DNA of 64,000 nucleotides from assembly GCA_944383465.1 (NCBI GenBank), contig CALWPQ010000033.1, forward strand, positions 1-64,000, given 5' to 3'. The notes under the pieces were generated by a model. That model saw only the letters and a list, made by a program, of their open reading frames with translations, did not search any database and had not been told where the DNA came from. This document shows, in pieces, positions 1 through 7,672 of the stretch; positions within the stretch are counted from its first letter, which is position 1, and every line of letters begins with the position of its first letter. The translations under genes were made by a program, and so were the position numbers. The DNA is from an uncultured Clostridia bacterium (lineage in GTDB: Bacteria > Bacillota > Clostridia > Peptostreptococcales > Anaerovoracaceae).

Positions 1-371
1 GCATCGCACCCCTTAAGCTCCTTGAGCAGGCTCTCTAACTCTTTTATATCCTGATTCGTAAGCTCATCCTCAGCGTAAACTGCAGCAACAAATTTCTTTA
101 TTGAATTCCCATATAAAGAATTGAGAATACTTCTTCCCGCATATTTCATATATTCATCCCTTTTAACAGCAGGTGTATAAATATATTCCTTACCCCTATG
201 CTCAACCCGTAAAAATCCGCTTTGTACAAGCCTTGCAAGCAGCGTATTTAAGGTTGAAATCTTCCATTGGTTGTCCGGCAAGCATTTTTGTATTTCCGTT
301 CTTGAAACCGGATTTTCTGCTTCCCATATAATCTGCATTACTTCAAGCTGCGCCGCAGGTAGTTGTTTCAT
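1..371 (-). CDS. BlaI/MecI/CopY-family transcriptional repressor (3' end cut by window edge)
   Basis: Penicillinase-repressor family protein that begins MKQLPAAQLEVMQIIWE; 123 residues are visible and the reading frame is still open at base 1. The family is about 120-130 residues, so only a few are missing. Residues 1-75 read as the winged-helix DNA-binding domain, with the recognition helix around residues 36-54 (WKISTLNTLLARLVQSGFL). The rest should be the dimerisation helices, where BlaI and MecI are normally cleaved by a BlaR1/MecR1 protease. No such sensor lies to the right; one could lie to the left of the window. The start is at 371, and its promoter carries a palindromic operator between the -35 and -10 boxes, so autoregulation is likely. 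Family assignment is firm; the ligand or signal is unknown. Confidence 0.88.
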   Translation of the reverse strand, partial: MKQLPAAQLEVMQIIWEAENPVSRTEIQKCLPDNQWKISTLNTLLARLVQSGFLRVEHRGKEYIYTPAVKRDEYMKYAGRSILNSLYGNSIKKFVAAVYAEDELTNQDIKELESLLKELKGCD

Positions 372-401
372 ATTATAAAACCCCTTTCTTTAATAGGTCA
401 A

Positions 402-434
402 CTTAATTCTACATTAGTAGAACTAAGTTGTCAA
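402..434 (-). promoter_or_regulatory. Promoter and palindromic operator of the BlaI-like gene
   Basis: On the minus strand, TTGACA (429-434), a 17-bp spacer and TAGAAT (406-411). A near-perfect palindrome fills the spacer and the -10 box: core TTCTAC-ATTA-GTAGAA (407-422), with flanks CTTA and TAAG extending it to 402-427 (22 of 26 positions symmetric). TACA/TGTA-type dyads inside promoters are the usual sites of BlaI/MecI repressors, so this is inferred to be the autoregulatory site. Confidence 0.8.
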
Positions 435-469
435 TTAAATTTTTTATAATTTATTGGCAAAGTAAATAG

Positions 470-498
470 TTAACAAATTAATTTTACTGTTGTAGAAT
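470..498 (+). promoter_or_regulatory. Promoter of the secreted protein gene with a second BlaI-like operator
   Basis: TTAACA (470-475), a 17-bp spacer and TAGAAT (493-498). The dyad TTTTAC-TGTT-GTAGAA (482-497) differs at one half-site base from the operator at 402-427, has the same 4-base centre length, and sits at the same place relative to the -10 box. This suggests that one repressor controls both divergent genes. Confidence 0.65.
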
Positions 499-601
499 AT
501 TTTATAAAAGTAGTATTTGCGCGTAATCTACCACTTTAATAAAAATATCTGCTTTCTTTAATAAAATATCACTAATTGCAAAACAAATACAGGAGGAATC
601 T

Positions 602-1096
602 ATGAAAAACAGAAAAACAATTGCTTTTTTGCTTACTTTGGCCATGTTAATAAGCTGTTTTCCGCTCGCGGCATCAGCAGGTGAAATCAAGCAGGGAAAA
701 ATTAACCTTTTATCTAATGGTTATTACATTACCGATGAAAATGACCATCCTGTTATTATGCCGCTTTTTATCATTGATGAAGGCATCACTCTAAGACCAA
801 ATTATTCTTTAAATGCGAGAGAAAATGTATGGTATGCAGGTGATGTAATCGGTTTTTGGGTGAGTGTCAGCAATGGTTCTGTAGAAGATTTGGAACTTCA
901 AGCACAACGAACTGACGGATCATATTCATTCAGATCTTTAGGCTGTTTTGAAGCCATACGCGGCGAATGGTACGGAGGACTTGAATTTACTTCAATGCCG
1001 CAAGGCCACGGATGCTATTATCGGCTGCGCCTTAAAAATACAGGCAGTACCACTATGACCGTTGACTCGTTTACCGGAGAAAACTACTTGCCTTAA
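602..1096 (+). CDS. Secreted or lipid-anchored protein of unknown function, BlaI-linked
   Basis: 164 residues, not recognised. The N terminus is a clear export signal: MKNRK, a hydrophobic core at about 7-22, and an AxA cleavage motif (ASA) at 24-26. LISC at 16-19 also fits a lipobox, so either secretion or lipid anchoring at Cys19 is possible. The mature part has no further membrane segment and looks beta-rich (for example GDVIGFWVSVSNGS and GCYYRLRLKNTGS). AGGAGG lies 6 bases before the ATG. It is transcribed divergently from the BlaI-type repressor, with a matching operator in its promoter, so it is probably induced when that repressor is released. A Rho-independent terminator follows. Confidence 0.8.
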   Translation: MKNRKTIAFLLTLAMLISCFPLAASAGEIKQGKINLLSNGYYITDENDHPVIMPLFIIDEGITLRPNYSLNARENVWYAGDVIGFWVSVSNGSVEDLELQAQRTDGSYSFRSLGCFEAIRGEWYGGLEFTSMPQGHGCYYRLRLKNTGSTTMTVDSFTGENYLP

Positions 1097-1128
1097 ACCA
1101 TCTAATTAGCTGAAAGTACATTTTAAAT

Positions 1129-1164
1129 AACAAAGATGGCGCTCAATTGCACCATCTTTGTTTT
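1129..1164 (+). terminator. Rho-independent terminator after the secreted protein gene
   Basis: An 11-bp stem, AACAAAGATGG (1129-1139) with CCATCTTTGTT (1152-1162), runs into a T tract. Confidence 0.85.
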
Positions 1165-1243
1165 CGTATTCCGCTGACTGCTATACATTTTATAACTGAC
1201 AGCTATGCCAAGGCATAAAATCTTCTTTTATTTTTTAATGTCT

Positions 1244-1804
1244 TTAGTCAACCGCGCTGCTCGCTCTCATCGCGAGTATCGTCTGTTCCATCAGCTTTTC
1301 GAGTTCCCAGCCGAGCATCTCAGCTCCGCTCTTTATTACTTCACGGTCACAGCCCGCTGCAAATTTCTTGTCCTTAAACTTCTTCTTTACCGAACTCACC
1401 TCGAGGTCGTCTACACTCTTCGACGGTCTCATAACGGCAACTGCACCGATAAGACCCGTAAGCTCGTCGGCGGCAAACAATACTTTTTCCATTTCGTGCT
1501 CAGGCTTTATGTCCACGCATATTCCGTACCCGTGGCTCGCCGTAGCGCGAATGAGTCTATCATCGAGGTCAAGCGATTTCATTATTTCCTGACTCTTAAT
1601 GCAGTGCTCATCAGGGTACATTTCAAAATCAAGATCGTGGAGAATCCCTACCGTCTCCCAAAAATCAGCTTCATCGCCATAGCCGAGCTTTTCCGCATAC
1701 CAGCGCATTACATCGCCGACAATGCGTCCGTGCTTCAAATGAAACTCTCCCTTATTATATTCATTGAGTAATTCCCAAGCCTCGCTCGGTGTTAATGTCT
1801 TCAT
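1244..1804 (-). CDS. HD-domain phosphohydrolase family protein
   Basis: 186 residues of the HD superfamily (metal-dependent phosphohydrolases). Visible ligands are H22/H25, the HD doublet at 56-57 (GILHDLDF), H91 in SHGYG and a conserved-looking D113 (AADE). It is a stand-alone HD domain without membrane segments or an RelA/SpoT or GGDEF partner, so the substrate (nucleotide or another phosphoester) cannot be named. AGGAG precedes the ATG at 1804. It lies downstream of metK on the same strand, about 100 bases away, and may share its transcript. Confidence 0.8.
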   Translation of the reverse strand: MKTLTPSEAWELLNEYNKGEFHLKHGRIVGDVMRWYAEKLGYGDEADFWETVGILHDLDFEMYPDEHCIKSQEIMKSLDLDDRLIRATASHGYGICVDIKPEHEMEKVLFAADELTGLIGAVAVMRPSKSVDDLEVSSVKKKFKDKKFAAGCDREVIKSGAEMLGWELEKLMEQTILAMRASSAVD

Positions 1805-1905
1805 ACCTCACATCTCCTTTTCCGTGTTTCTGAACTAAAATTCAAGTTGTAAAATAGACAAAGCCTACGCCGCAATAGCACTCGCTCATCAGCAGCGCGC
1901 TGCTC

Positions 1906-3090
1906 TTACAGTCCTGCGTCCGCCGCCAGCTTTTCTGCCATATCAGTTTTTTCCCACGGCACATCTACATCCGTTCTGCCAAAATGTCCGTAAGCCGCTA
2001 CCTGTCTGTAAATAGGGCGTCTCAAATCGAGATCGCGAATAATTGCCGCCGGCCGCAGATCAAAGTTCGCATTTATTATTTCCGCAATTTTATCATCGCT
2101 CACCTTACCCGTGCCAAAAGTATCAACCATTATCGAAACGGGCTTTGCCACTCCGATAGCGTATGCAAGCTGGATTTCACACCTCTCCGCAATACCCGAG
2201 GCCACTATATTTTTCGCAACATACCTCGCCGCGTATGTCGCCGATCTGTCCACCTTTGTAGGATCCTTGCCCGAAAAAGCTCCGCCGCCGTGGCGCGCGT
2301 ATCCGCCGTATGTATCTACTATTATCTTTCTTCCGGTAAGTCCCGAATCTCCCTGCGGCCCCCCGATTACGAAGCGTCCCGTCGGATTTACAAAATATTT
2401 TGTCTCCTCATCGAGCAGTTCTGCCGGAATAATCGGCTTTATTACATATTCAATCATATCCTTTTTTATTTGCTCAGTCGTAACATCAGGATCGTGCTGT
2501 GTAGAAATTAACACGGTATCTATTCTCTTCACCTTGTTTCCGTCGTACTCGACCGTTACCTGAGTTTTACCATCCGGACGCAGATATTTAAGTGCACCGT
2601 CCTTTCTCACATTTGCCAGCTGCCTTGCCAGCTTATGTGCAATAGATATAGGCATCGGCATCAGTTCCGGCGTTTCATTACAGGCAAAGCCGAACATTAT
2701 GCCCTGATCGCCCGCACCGATAGTCTCTATCATATCGTCAAGCGTACCTTCCTTATATTCGAGCGCTTTGTCAACACCCATCGCAATATCACCCGACTGC
2801 TTGTCGAGCGATGTAAAGATAGCGCACGAGTTTCCGTCAAATCCATAGTCGCTCTTATCATAACCTATATCGAGTATAACTCCGCGGGCAATCTGCGCAA
2901 TATCTATTGTGGCATTGGTCGTAACTTCTCCCATTATCATAGCATATCCTGTATTTGTGGTTGTCTCAGCTGCAACCCTGCCGTTTGGATCCTGAGCAAG
3001 AATGGCATCGAGTATGGCGTCCGATATCTGGTCGCATACTTTATCAGGATGCCCCTCTGTTACAGACTCAGATGTAAAAAGCTTCTTCAT
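1906..3090 (-). CDS. metK: S-adenosylmethionine synthetase
   Basis: 394 residues, full family length (about 385-400). It makes SAM from methionine and ATP in the cytosol. Diagnostic elements are GHPDK at 13-17, the ATP-site hexapeptide GAGDQG at 125-130, and the glycine-rich loop [16 protein letters not shown] in the central domain. The start at 3090 is preceded by GGAG (from GAAGGAGAAATAGAA). The leader contains a SAM-I riboswitch followed by a hairpin with a T tract, so expression is expected to shut down when SAM is abundant. A sigma-A promoter lies at 3407-3433. Assignment is certain. Confidence 0.98.
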   Translation of the reverse strand: MKKLFTSESVTEGHPDKVCDQISDAILDAILAQDPNGRVAAETTTNTGYAMIMGEVTTNATIDIAQIARGVILDIGYDKSDYGFDGNSCAIFTSLDKQSGDIAMGVDKALEYKEGTLDDMIETIGAGDQGIMFGFACNETPELMPMPISIAHKLARQLANVRKDGALKYLRPDGKTQVTVEYDGNKVKRIDTVLISTQHDPDVTTEQIKKDMIEYVIKPIIPAELLDEETKYFVNPTGRFVIGGPQGDSGLTGRKIIVDTYGGYARHGGGAFSGKDPTKVDRSATYAARYVAKNIVASGIAERCEIQLAYAIGVAKPVSIMVDTFGTGKVSDDKIAEIINANFDLRPAAIIRDLDLRRPIYRQVAAYGHFGRTDVDVPWEKTDMAEKLAADAGL

Positions 3091-3143
3091 TTCTATTTCT
3101 CCTTCATTATAATTCGTATAGCAAATAAACTTGTATATTCAAT

Positions 3144-3177
3144 TGCAAAAAATAAAAAGTCGCCTTGCAGGCCGCGA
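3144..3177 (-). terminator. Leader terminator of the metK riboswitch (expression platform)
   Basis: On the minus strand a short GC-rich hairpin (3160-3177, core GCCT-GCA-AGGC) is followed by TTTTTATTTTTT. It lies between the aptamer and the metK start, where a SAM-controlled terminator is expected. The competing antiterminator pairing was not worked out. Confidence 0.6.
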
Positions 3178-3261
3178 AAACAGGAAAAGTCCACTTACAG
3201 GCGCATCATAATCGCCCGTAAAACCGCACGCCCAAAGACGAGATAGATTTTATAAGTTATC

Positions 3262-3382
3262 TTTCCTCATCTTTCAGAATATACATTCTGTAGGAATTAG
3301 CACCGCTGATACCCGTAACTTAAGCGGATACCCGGTTGCCGGACGTCATAGGGCCTATTCCCTCAGTCTCTCTCGATAAGGT
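3262..3382 (-). ncRNA. SAM-I (S-box) riboswitch aptamer
   Basis: Read on the minus strand the region has the S-box landmarks in order: CTTATCGAGAGAGACTGAGG at the 5' side, GGCCCTATGACG, CCGGCAACC, GGTGCTAATTCC, and a closing GATGAGG. This is the conserved P1-P4 core with kink-turn of the SAM-I class. It precedes metK, a standard S-box target, and is transcribed from the promoter at 3407-3433. Confidence 0.96.
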
Positions 3383-3406
3383 CTATTTACTTTTTCTATC
3401 TATAAT

Positions 3407-3433
3407 ATTATAGCACAGAACATTTGTTGTCAA
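3407..3433 (-). promoter_or_regulatory. Sigma-A promoter of metK
   Basis: TTGACA (3428-3433) and TATAAT (3407-3412) on the minus strand with a slightly short 15-bp spacer, about 25 bases before the riboswitch. Confidence 0.75.
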
Positions 3434-3494
3434 TATTCTTGCAGGATTTCGGCCGCATTTCCCGCATCTTTTTTATTTGCTTGCAGGAATATAC

Positions 3495-3522
3495 TTGTAA
3501 TTTTTTTCTTTTCGGGTATACT
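3495..3522 (+). promoter_or_regulatory. Probable promoter of the 398-aa protein gene
   Basis: TTGTAA (3495-3500), a 16-bp spacer, TATACT (3517-3522), then GGAGGTGA and the TTG start at 3549. Confidence 0.55.
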
Positions 3523-3548
3523 CTAATTATAAAGCCGGAGGTGATGAT

Positions 3549-4745
3549 TTGACTGATAACAGATTTACAGTAATAAAAGGCGGCATTGACCTGCCGCCGA
3601 GCATAGATAAAAGAGATTTTGTAAACGCGTATGCTACCGACACGCGCCTCATGGGCGTGCTTGGTCTTTCGATACATTGGGAAATTGAAAAAAGCGATAT
3701 TACGGATGATTTTTATCAATTTTTTTATCTCGACGCTGAGGAATATGCCATAGAAAATTATATCAGCGTCTATGGAAACAGCCCTAAGGAAATACACAAA
3801 GTCGAAAATACACTAATCGGAGGGCTCGGCGGCAAAAAAAATGAACTCACGGAGCGCGAATGCCGCATTATACTTACTGAATTTGCAGGGCTTAACAAAA
3901 AATACGAAAAGTCTTTCCCGGGAAAATATGACGAATATGCTTTTCTGCTTGAATGTGAACCACAGCCCGATCCCCGCGAAATAAATTCGCTTATGAAAAA
4001 AATCTGTACGCCGATCGAAAACGACTACCAACTTATACACTATTTTTTGATGAGAATGTTCGGAAAAGATATGACTGCGGCGCGTTTTCTCGCCGCGGAA
4101 AATGTAGATCTCGAGCTCTTTAACGACATTCCGCCGGCATCGCTGTGCAAAAATACTATTGATGCCGACGCCTCATCAGAAAGCCCGGGTGCATATATAT
4201 GCGAATCGCTCATAGAGATCGATATCACATATATGGTAGCTGTCTCAAAAATTGAGGTGGATGGCCGCGGAACGGTTGTCAATTTTGAACGTGTAAGCGC
4301 TTTTAAGGTAACGCCTGCCGAAGCCGCATTGCAGCTTGCAAGGCCTGAGTTTATGACGATATACACGTTGCTTTTTGACGCTTCTGAGTTTGAAATGAGA
4401 TGTGGAAGTCTCATAGATAAGGCGATGACGACTTCATACGAAACCGGCAAAATGTACATGATGTTTAACAAGCACAACAATCATGTGAAGAGCCGCATTT
4501 TCCTTTTAAGCGAGGATGTGAGCGGGCTTCTTTATATCTCAGAAACCGGTCAGATGCTTGCGGTTTCATACAGCCTGCACGGTATTCACACGCTCGAAAG
4601 CAATATAAGAAAAAGTCCGATTGCCGGCAGTGCTTTTCCTATCGCCAAATATGAGTTCAAAGAACCGATACTCTACGATTTTTTACAGAGCGACTTTTAT
4701 GATTTTAACGATTTTCTTGAATTTATAAGAGACGACGATCATTGA
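3549..4745 (+). CDS. Uncharacterised cytosolic protein, 398 aa
   Basis: No family recognised. It has no signal peptide and no membrane segment; the composition is that of a soluble protein with many acidic residues. The start is TTG at 3549, chosen because GGAGGTGA lies immediately upstream and the in-frame GTG at 3540 is followed by no usable site. Blocks that stand out are IGGLGGKKNELTERE (about 90-105) and a C-terminal half with alternating hydrophobic strands (for example KSRIFLLSEDVSGLLYIS). It is a single-gene transcription unit with its own promoter, divergent from metK, and ends in a strong terminator. Function unknown; coding status is secure from length, ribosome site and terminator. 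Confidence 0.85.
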   Translation: MTDNRFTVIKGGIDLPPSIDKRDFVNAYATDTRLMGVLGLSIHWEIEKSDITDDFYQFFYLDAEEYAIENYISVYGNSPKEIHKVENTLIGGLGGKKNELTERECRIILTEFAGLNKKYEKSFPGKYDEYAFLLECEPQPDPREINSLMKKICTPIENDYQLIHYFLMRMFGKDMTAARFLAAENVDLELFNDIPPASLCKNTIDADASSESPGAYICESLIEIDITYMVAVSKIEVDGRGTVVNFERVSAFKVTPAEAALQLARPEFMTIYTLLFDASEFEMRCGSLIDKAMTTSYETGKMYMMFNKHNNHVKSRIFLLSEDVSGLLYISETGQMLAVSYSLHGIHTLESNIRKSPIAGSAFPIAKYEFKEPILYDFLQSDFYDFNDFLEFIRDDDH

Positions 4746-4760
4746 TCGCCGTCTCTTTTT
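4728..4760 (+). terminator. Rho-independent terminator
   Basis: AGAGACG-AC-GATC / GATC-GC-CGTCTCT stem overlapping the stop codon of the preceding gene, followed by TTTTT. Confidence 0.9.
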
Positions 4761-4805
4761 CTCCGCATCGCTGCCTCGTTATTCTGTGCTGCCGCACTGC
4801 TTTTC

Positions 4806-6419
4806 CTATTTCGCATCGTCAACGCGGTCTATTAATATCAACTCTGCCGAAAAGCCCGACAGTCTGCTAATGAGATTGAGCGTTGTTTTTACGCTTATTT
4901 GCCGAAAATCTATGCTTGGAAATGTGCGCCAGTTGTTCAATATCATCTGCCGTCTTCCAATAAAATTCTGTTTATTTATTGCATCTTCATAAGTTGTTAT
5001 CGCATTTTCGCGGCTCATTTTATACCTGTTTACAGTATATTTGCCGCTAAGACCTTTGATTTTTACAAGAAAATCCGTATCTATGTCCACATTTTCCACA
5101 CATTTTAATACGGCCGCCTTGTCAAACGATGCCTGCCTGAGCTCATCGCATATATCATCATTGAGGTTGTACATAAGTATACTCAGGCTTTCAGCGGCGC
5201 CCGCATCATTCTCAGCGGCCGCGATGACATAATTTATGCCGCTGGCAATCACTTTTTCATGAAAGCTATCCATAATATTATATAACCGCGCAATCGGCTT
5301 CATCGTTTCCGTACTGAAAAGACGCCCTGGAAACAAATTTTCCTTTGCCGCAAAAGCATTCACATCGCTTATATCCGCTTCGATGATGACAGGCTCTGTA
5401 ATATTCCTGAAAAGCGATTCCCGATTTAAGTCTTCAGAACGAGATTTAAGCACCTTTTTAATATCTTCAGGGGCGCTTCTCGAATATTTACATAAAAGTC
5501 CCGCATCATATCTTGACAGCATGCCCTGCTTATACCTGCTTCTATATTCCTGCGGAGTAATGCCGTAGCTTATCTCAAAGTGTTTCGTGTAATACCTGAC
5601 AGCAGAAAAGCCCATTTCCTCGGCAATAACCGATATTTTTTTACTCGTGCCCGTCAGCAGCGCCGTTGACTCATGTGCCCTGAGATAATTGAGAAAGTCC
5701 TGAAATGACATCCCTGTATATTCCTTAATAATGTGTGAAAGGTAATATATGCTCAGATTCTCGCGCTCTGCAATTTCATTAAGTGTAAGCTTGCGGCTGT
5801 AATTTTTACAAATATAATTTATAATGCGTATGAGCCTTCTCGTGAGAACTTTACTGCCGCTTCTTTCCTCCTGCTCCCCTTCCTCAAGCGAATAACTGAA
5901 GCTCGCCAGCATATGCGCCACCATATTATGCGTAGTTTCCACAACCTTATCTTTATAATGCCTGCCCTTTTCCATAATCTCCAGCATAGCTTGGTTGATT
6001 CTATCCCTTAAAATTTCCGTTCCATCGCTGTGCTGCATTTTGGACCTAATGAAAAAAAAGCGATTTTCCAGTTCCGGATAATAACGGGTAAAATATTCTT
6101 TATTTATATGACAGCAAAATACCATATTTTCTTCAGCATCTTCCTCTATGCTATGTATCTCGTTTGCATTTACAATAAAAATATCGCCGCTCGAAAGCCT
6201 GTAAGCATAGCCTCCGCTTTTTATATTGACGCTGCCTTTGAGCACATAGATAACTTCAATGTCATTATGAAAGTGAATCGGCCATTCTTTGATATCGGCA
6301 ATCAGCACCTGTATTGGCAAATTGGCCTTCCAAGCAATATTCTCTTTAATCATCTTCTTTATTTCTTCCTCCGTATTATGTAAACTTGCGTTCTTCTGCC
6401 TGCAAACATTTTTCAACAT
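4806..6419 (-). CDS. AraC-family regulator with cupin sensor and C-terminal extra domain
   Basis: 537 residues. Residues about 40-120 form an AraC-type cupin (HFHNDIEVIYVLKGSVNI...SGDIFIVNANEIHSI). About 195-295 hold the two helix-turn-helix motifs (LTLNEIAERENLSIYYLSHI, then KISVIAEEMGFSAVRYYTKHF, ITPQEYR). About 230 further residues (305-537) are unusual for AraC proteins. They include SILMYNLNDD and a segment GKYTVNRYKMSRENA that resembles the beta-sandwich end of GH39-type xylosidase domains; that comparison is from memory and weak. No good ribosome site precedes the ATG at 6419; M23 (6353) is an alternative, with GGAGG 14 bases upstream. No sugar-use genes adjoin it, so its target is unknown. 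Confidence 0.85.
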   Translation of the reverse strand: MLKNVCRQKNASLHNTEEEIKKMIKENIAWKANLPIQVLIADIKEWPIHFHNDIEVIYVLKGSVNIKSGGYAYRLSSGDIFIVNANEIHSIEEDAEENMVFCCHINKEYFTRYYPELENRFFFIRSKMQHSDGTEILRDRINQAMLEIMEKGRHYKDKVVETTHNMVAHMLASFSYSLEEGEQEERSGSKVLTRRLIRIINYICKNYSRKLTLNEIAERENLSIYYLSHIIKEYTGMSFQDFLNYLRAHESTALLTGTSKKISVIAEEMGFSAVRYYTKHFEISYGITPQEYRSRYKQGMLSRYDAGLLCKYSRSAPEDIKKVLKSRSEDLNRESLFRNITEPVIIEADISDVNAFAAKENLFPGRLFSTETMKPIARLYNIMDSFHEKVIASGINYVIAAAENDAGAAESLSILMYNLNDDICDELRQASFDKAAVLKCVENVDIDTDFLVKIKGLSGKYTVNRYKMSRENAITTYEDAINKQNFIGRRQMILNNWRTFPSIDFRQISVKTTLNLISRLSGFSAELILIDRVDDAK

Positions 6420-6536
6420 AGCTTAGAGCATTGATTTTCACGGATTTCTGGATTTTTCCACAAGTTTTTAAAAATTGTATACGAAATTATCCACTGGTGA
6501 CTGTGGATAACTTTCTTAGCCTCAACTGCTTATTTT

Positions 6537-7343
6537 TCAATGAGTTTCGTCATCATGTAATTTACTGTCAAAAGTGTTTTCCACAGATTTTTGAGTTTTA
6601 TTTAAACTGTTTACCTCTGAAATTCCTTCGTATATAAACTGTGCTAACTTTTCCTGATATTCCTCACTTTCAAGCAGCTCTGCTTCTTTATTATTCGACA
6701 AAAATCCACATTCGACTATTATCGTCGGCACGCTCACATTCTTTAAAATACGCGCATCACCTTTGGCAAGTACAGGGCGGTTTGTCCCGTCATCAAGACC
6801 CAAAGATATTTTCTCGTAAACGGCTTCCGCAAGCATTTTACTGTCCGCGATTACCTTTTCGTCTTCTTTCCCTTGCGGATAAAATACCTGCGCTCCGTGA
6901 ACACTCCTATCTCCCTTAAAGCTGTTAAGGTGTATGCTCACGGCAAAATCAGCCTTCGATTCATCAATGATACGCTTCCGCTCTATCAGATCCGCTGTTT
7001 TTTTACTTCTGATAGCACCGCTTTCTGTATCTCCGAGAAGTCTGTCATCATCCCGAGTCATAATGACCTTATGTCCGTCCTTCTCTGCCAGTTCCTTTAC
7101 GTGCAATGCTATAGCAAGATTGATGTCCTTTTCACACGTTCCTGAGCTGCTTTCCGCGCCGCCGTCCCTACCGCCGTGCCCAGGATCTATAACTATTACT
7201 GCCGTTTTCTTTCCCTCACTTTTTATGAGCTTAGCAACTCCTGTAAGAATGCTGCTTCCCGTAGGCACCGACGCTGTGATTATCATTATGCATATGAGAC
7301 AGAACAGCACCCGCAGCTTTCGCTTTACCGATGTAAATTTCAT
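6537..7343 (-). CDS. cwlD: N-acetylmuramoyl-L-alanine amidase, CwlD-like (Amidase_3)
   Basis: 268 residues from the ATG at 7343 (AAAGG about 8 bases upstream; a GTG three codons earlier overlaps that site). A single N-terminal hydrophobic segment (about 12-26) suggests a signal anchor. The catalytic zinc amidase domain starts at TAVIVIDPGHGG; ligands and catalytic residues are H56, E71 (CEKDINLA), H138 (SIHLN) and the glutamate of IIVECGF near the C terminus. This Amidase_3 layout matches CwlD, which makes muramic-delta-lactam in spore cortex. The protein lacks cell-wall-binding repeats, which supports CwlD over vegetative amidases. Other spore genes are not visible here, so the sporulation role is an inference. 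Confidence 0.85.
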   Translation of the reverse strand: MKFTSVKRKLRVLFCLICIMIITASVPTGSSILTGVAKLIKSEGKKTAVIVIDPGHGGRDGGAESSSGTCEKDINLAIALHVKELAEKDGHKVIMTRDDDRLLGDTESGAIRSKKTADLIERKRIIDESKADFAVSIHLNSFKGDRSVHGAQVFYPQGKEDEKVIADSKMLAEAVYEKISLGLDDGTNRPVLAKGDARILKNVSVPTIIVECGFLSNNKEAELLESEEYQEKLAQFIYEGISEVNSLNKTQKSVENTFDSKLHDDETH

Positions 7344-7672
7344 TTTCCGCACCTTTCATATATATTTTCATATATATTTATGCGCGGTAGTTTTGTCCTA
7401 TGTTCAGCAAATTAGTTATTTTCTTAGCAAATTATACCACAAGCGCAGGGTTTTGGACAACAAAAAAATTCATTTTCTAAAGCTTTTATTATGTAAAACA
7501 AACTTTGCCCAAGTCGTTTTCTTCCCGTTTTACCGCTGCCAACGCCAAATATTGAAATTTGTGTTATAATATTTGTATGAGATTTTATTACATTATGCCC
7601 CGCACTAATCCGCGGCGGCAGAAAAAACGTGTCTAAAGGTAAGTTATAGAAGAAAGGGAACTATTAAACTTT
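7344..7672. other. Intergenic region between cwlD and alaX with divergent promoters
   Basis: About 330 bases without a gene. It holds the cwlD promoter (7431-7460, minus) and a TATAAT at 7565-7570 (plus) without a good -35 that may serve alaX. Nothing else is seen. Confidence 0.6.
7431..7460 (-). promoter_or_regulatory. Probable cwlD promoter
   Basis: TTGTCC (7455-7460), an 18-bp spacer and TATAAT (7431-7436) on the minus strand. Confidence 0.55.

Noticed and set aside
1861-1905. GC-rich palindromic stretch (GCAGCGCGCTGC) after metK, considered as a terminator
   Set aside because: No T tract follows on the minus strand, so read-through into the HD gene is equally likely.
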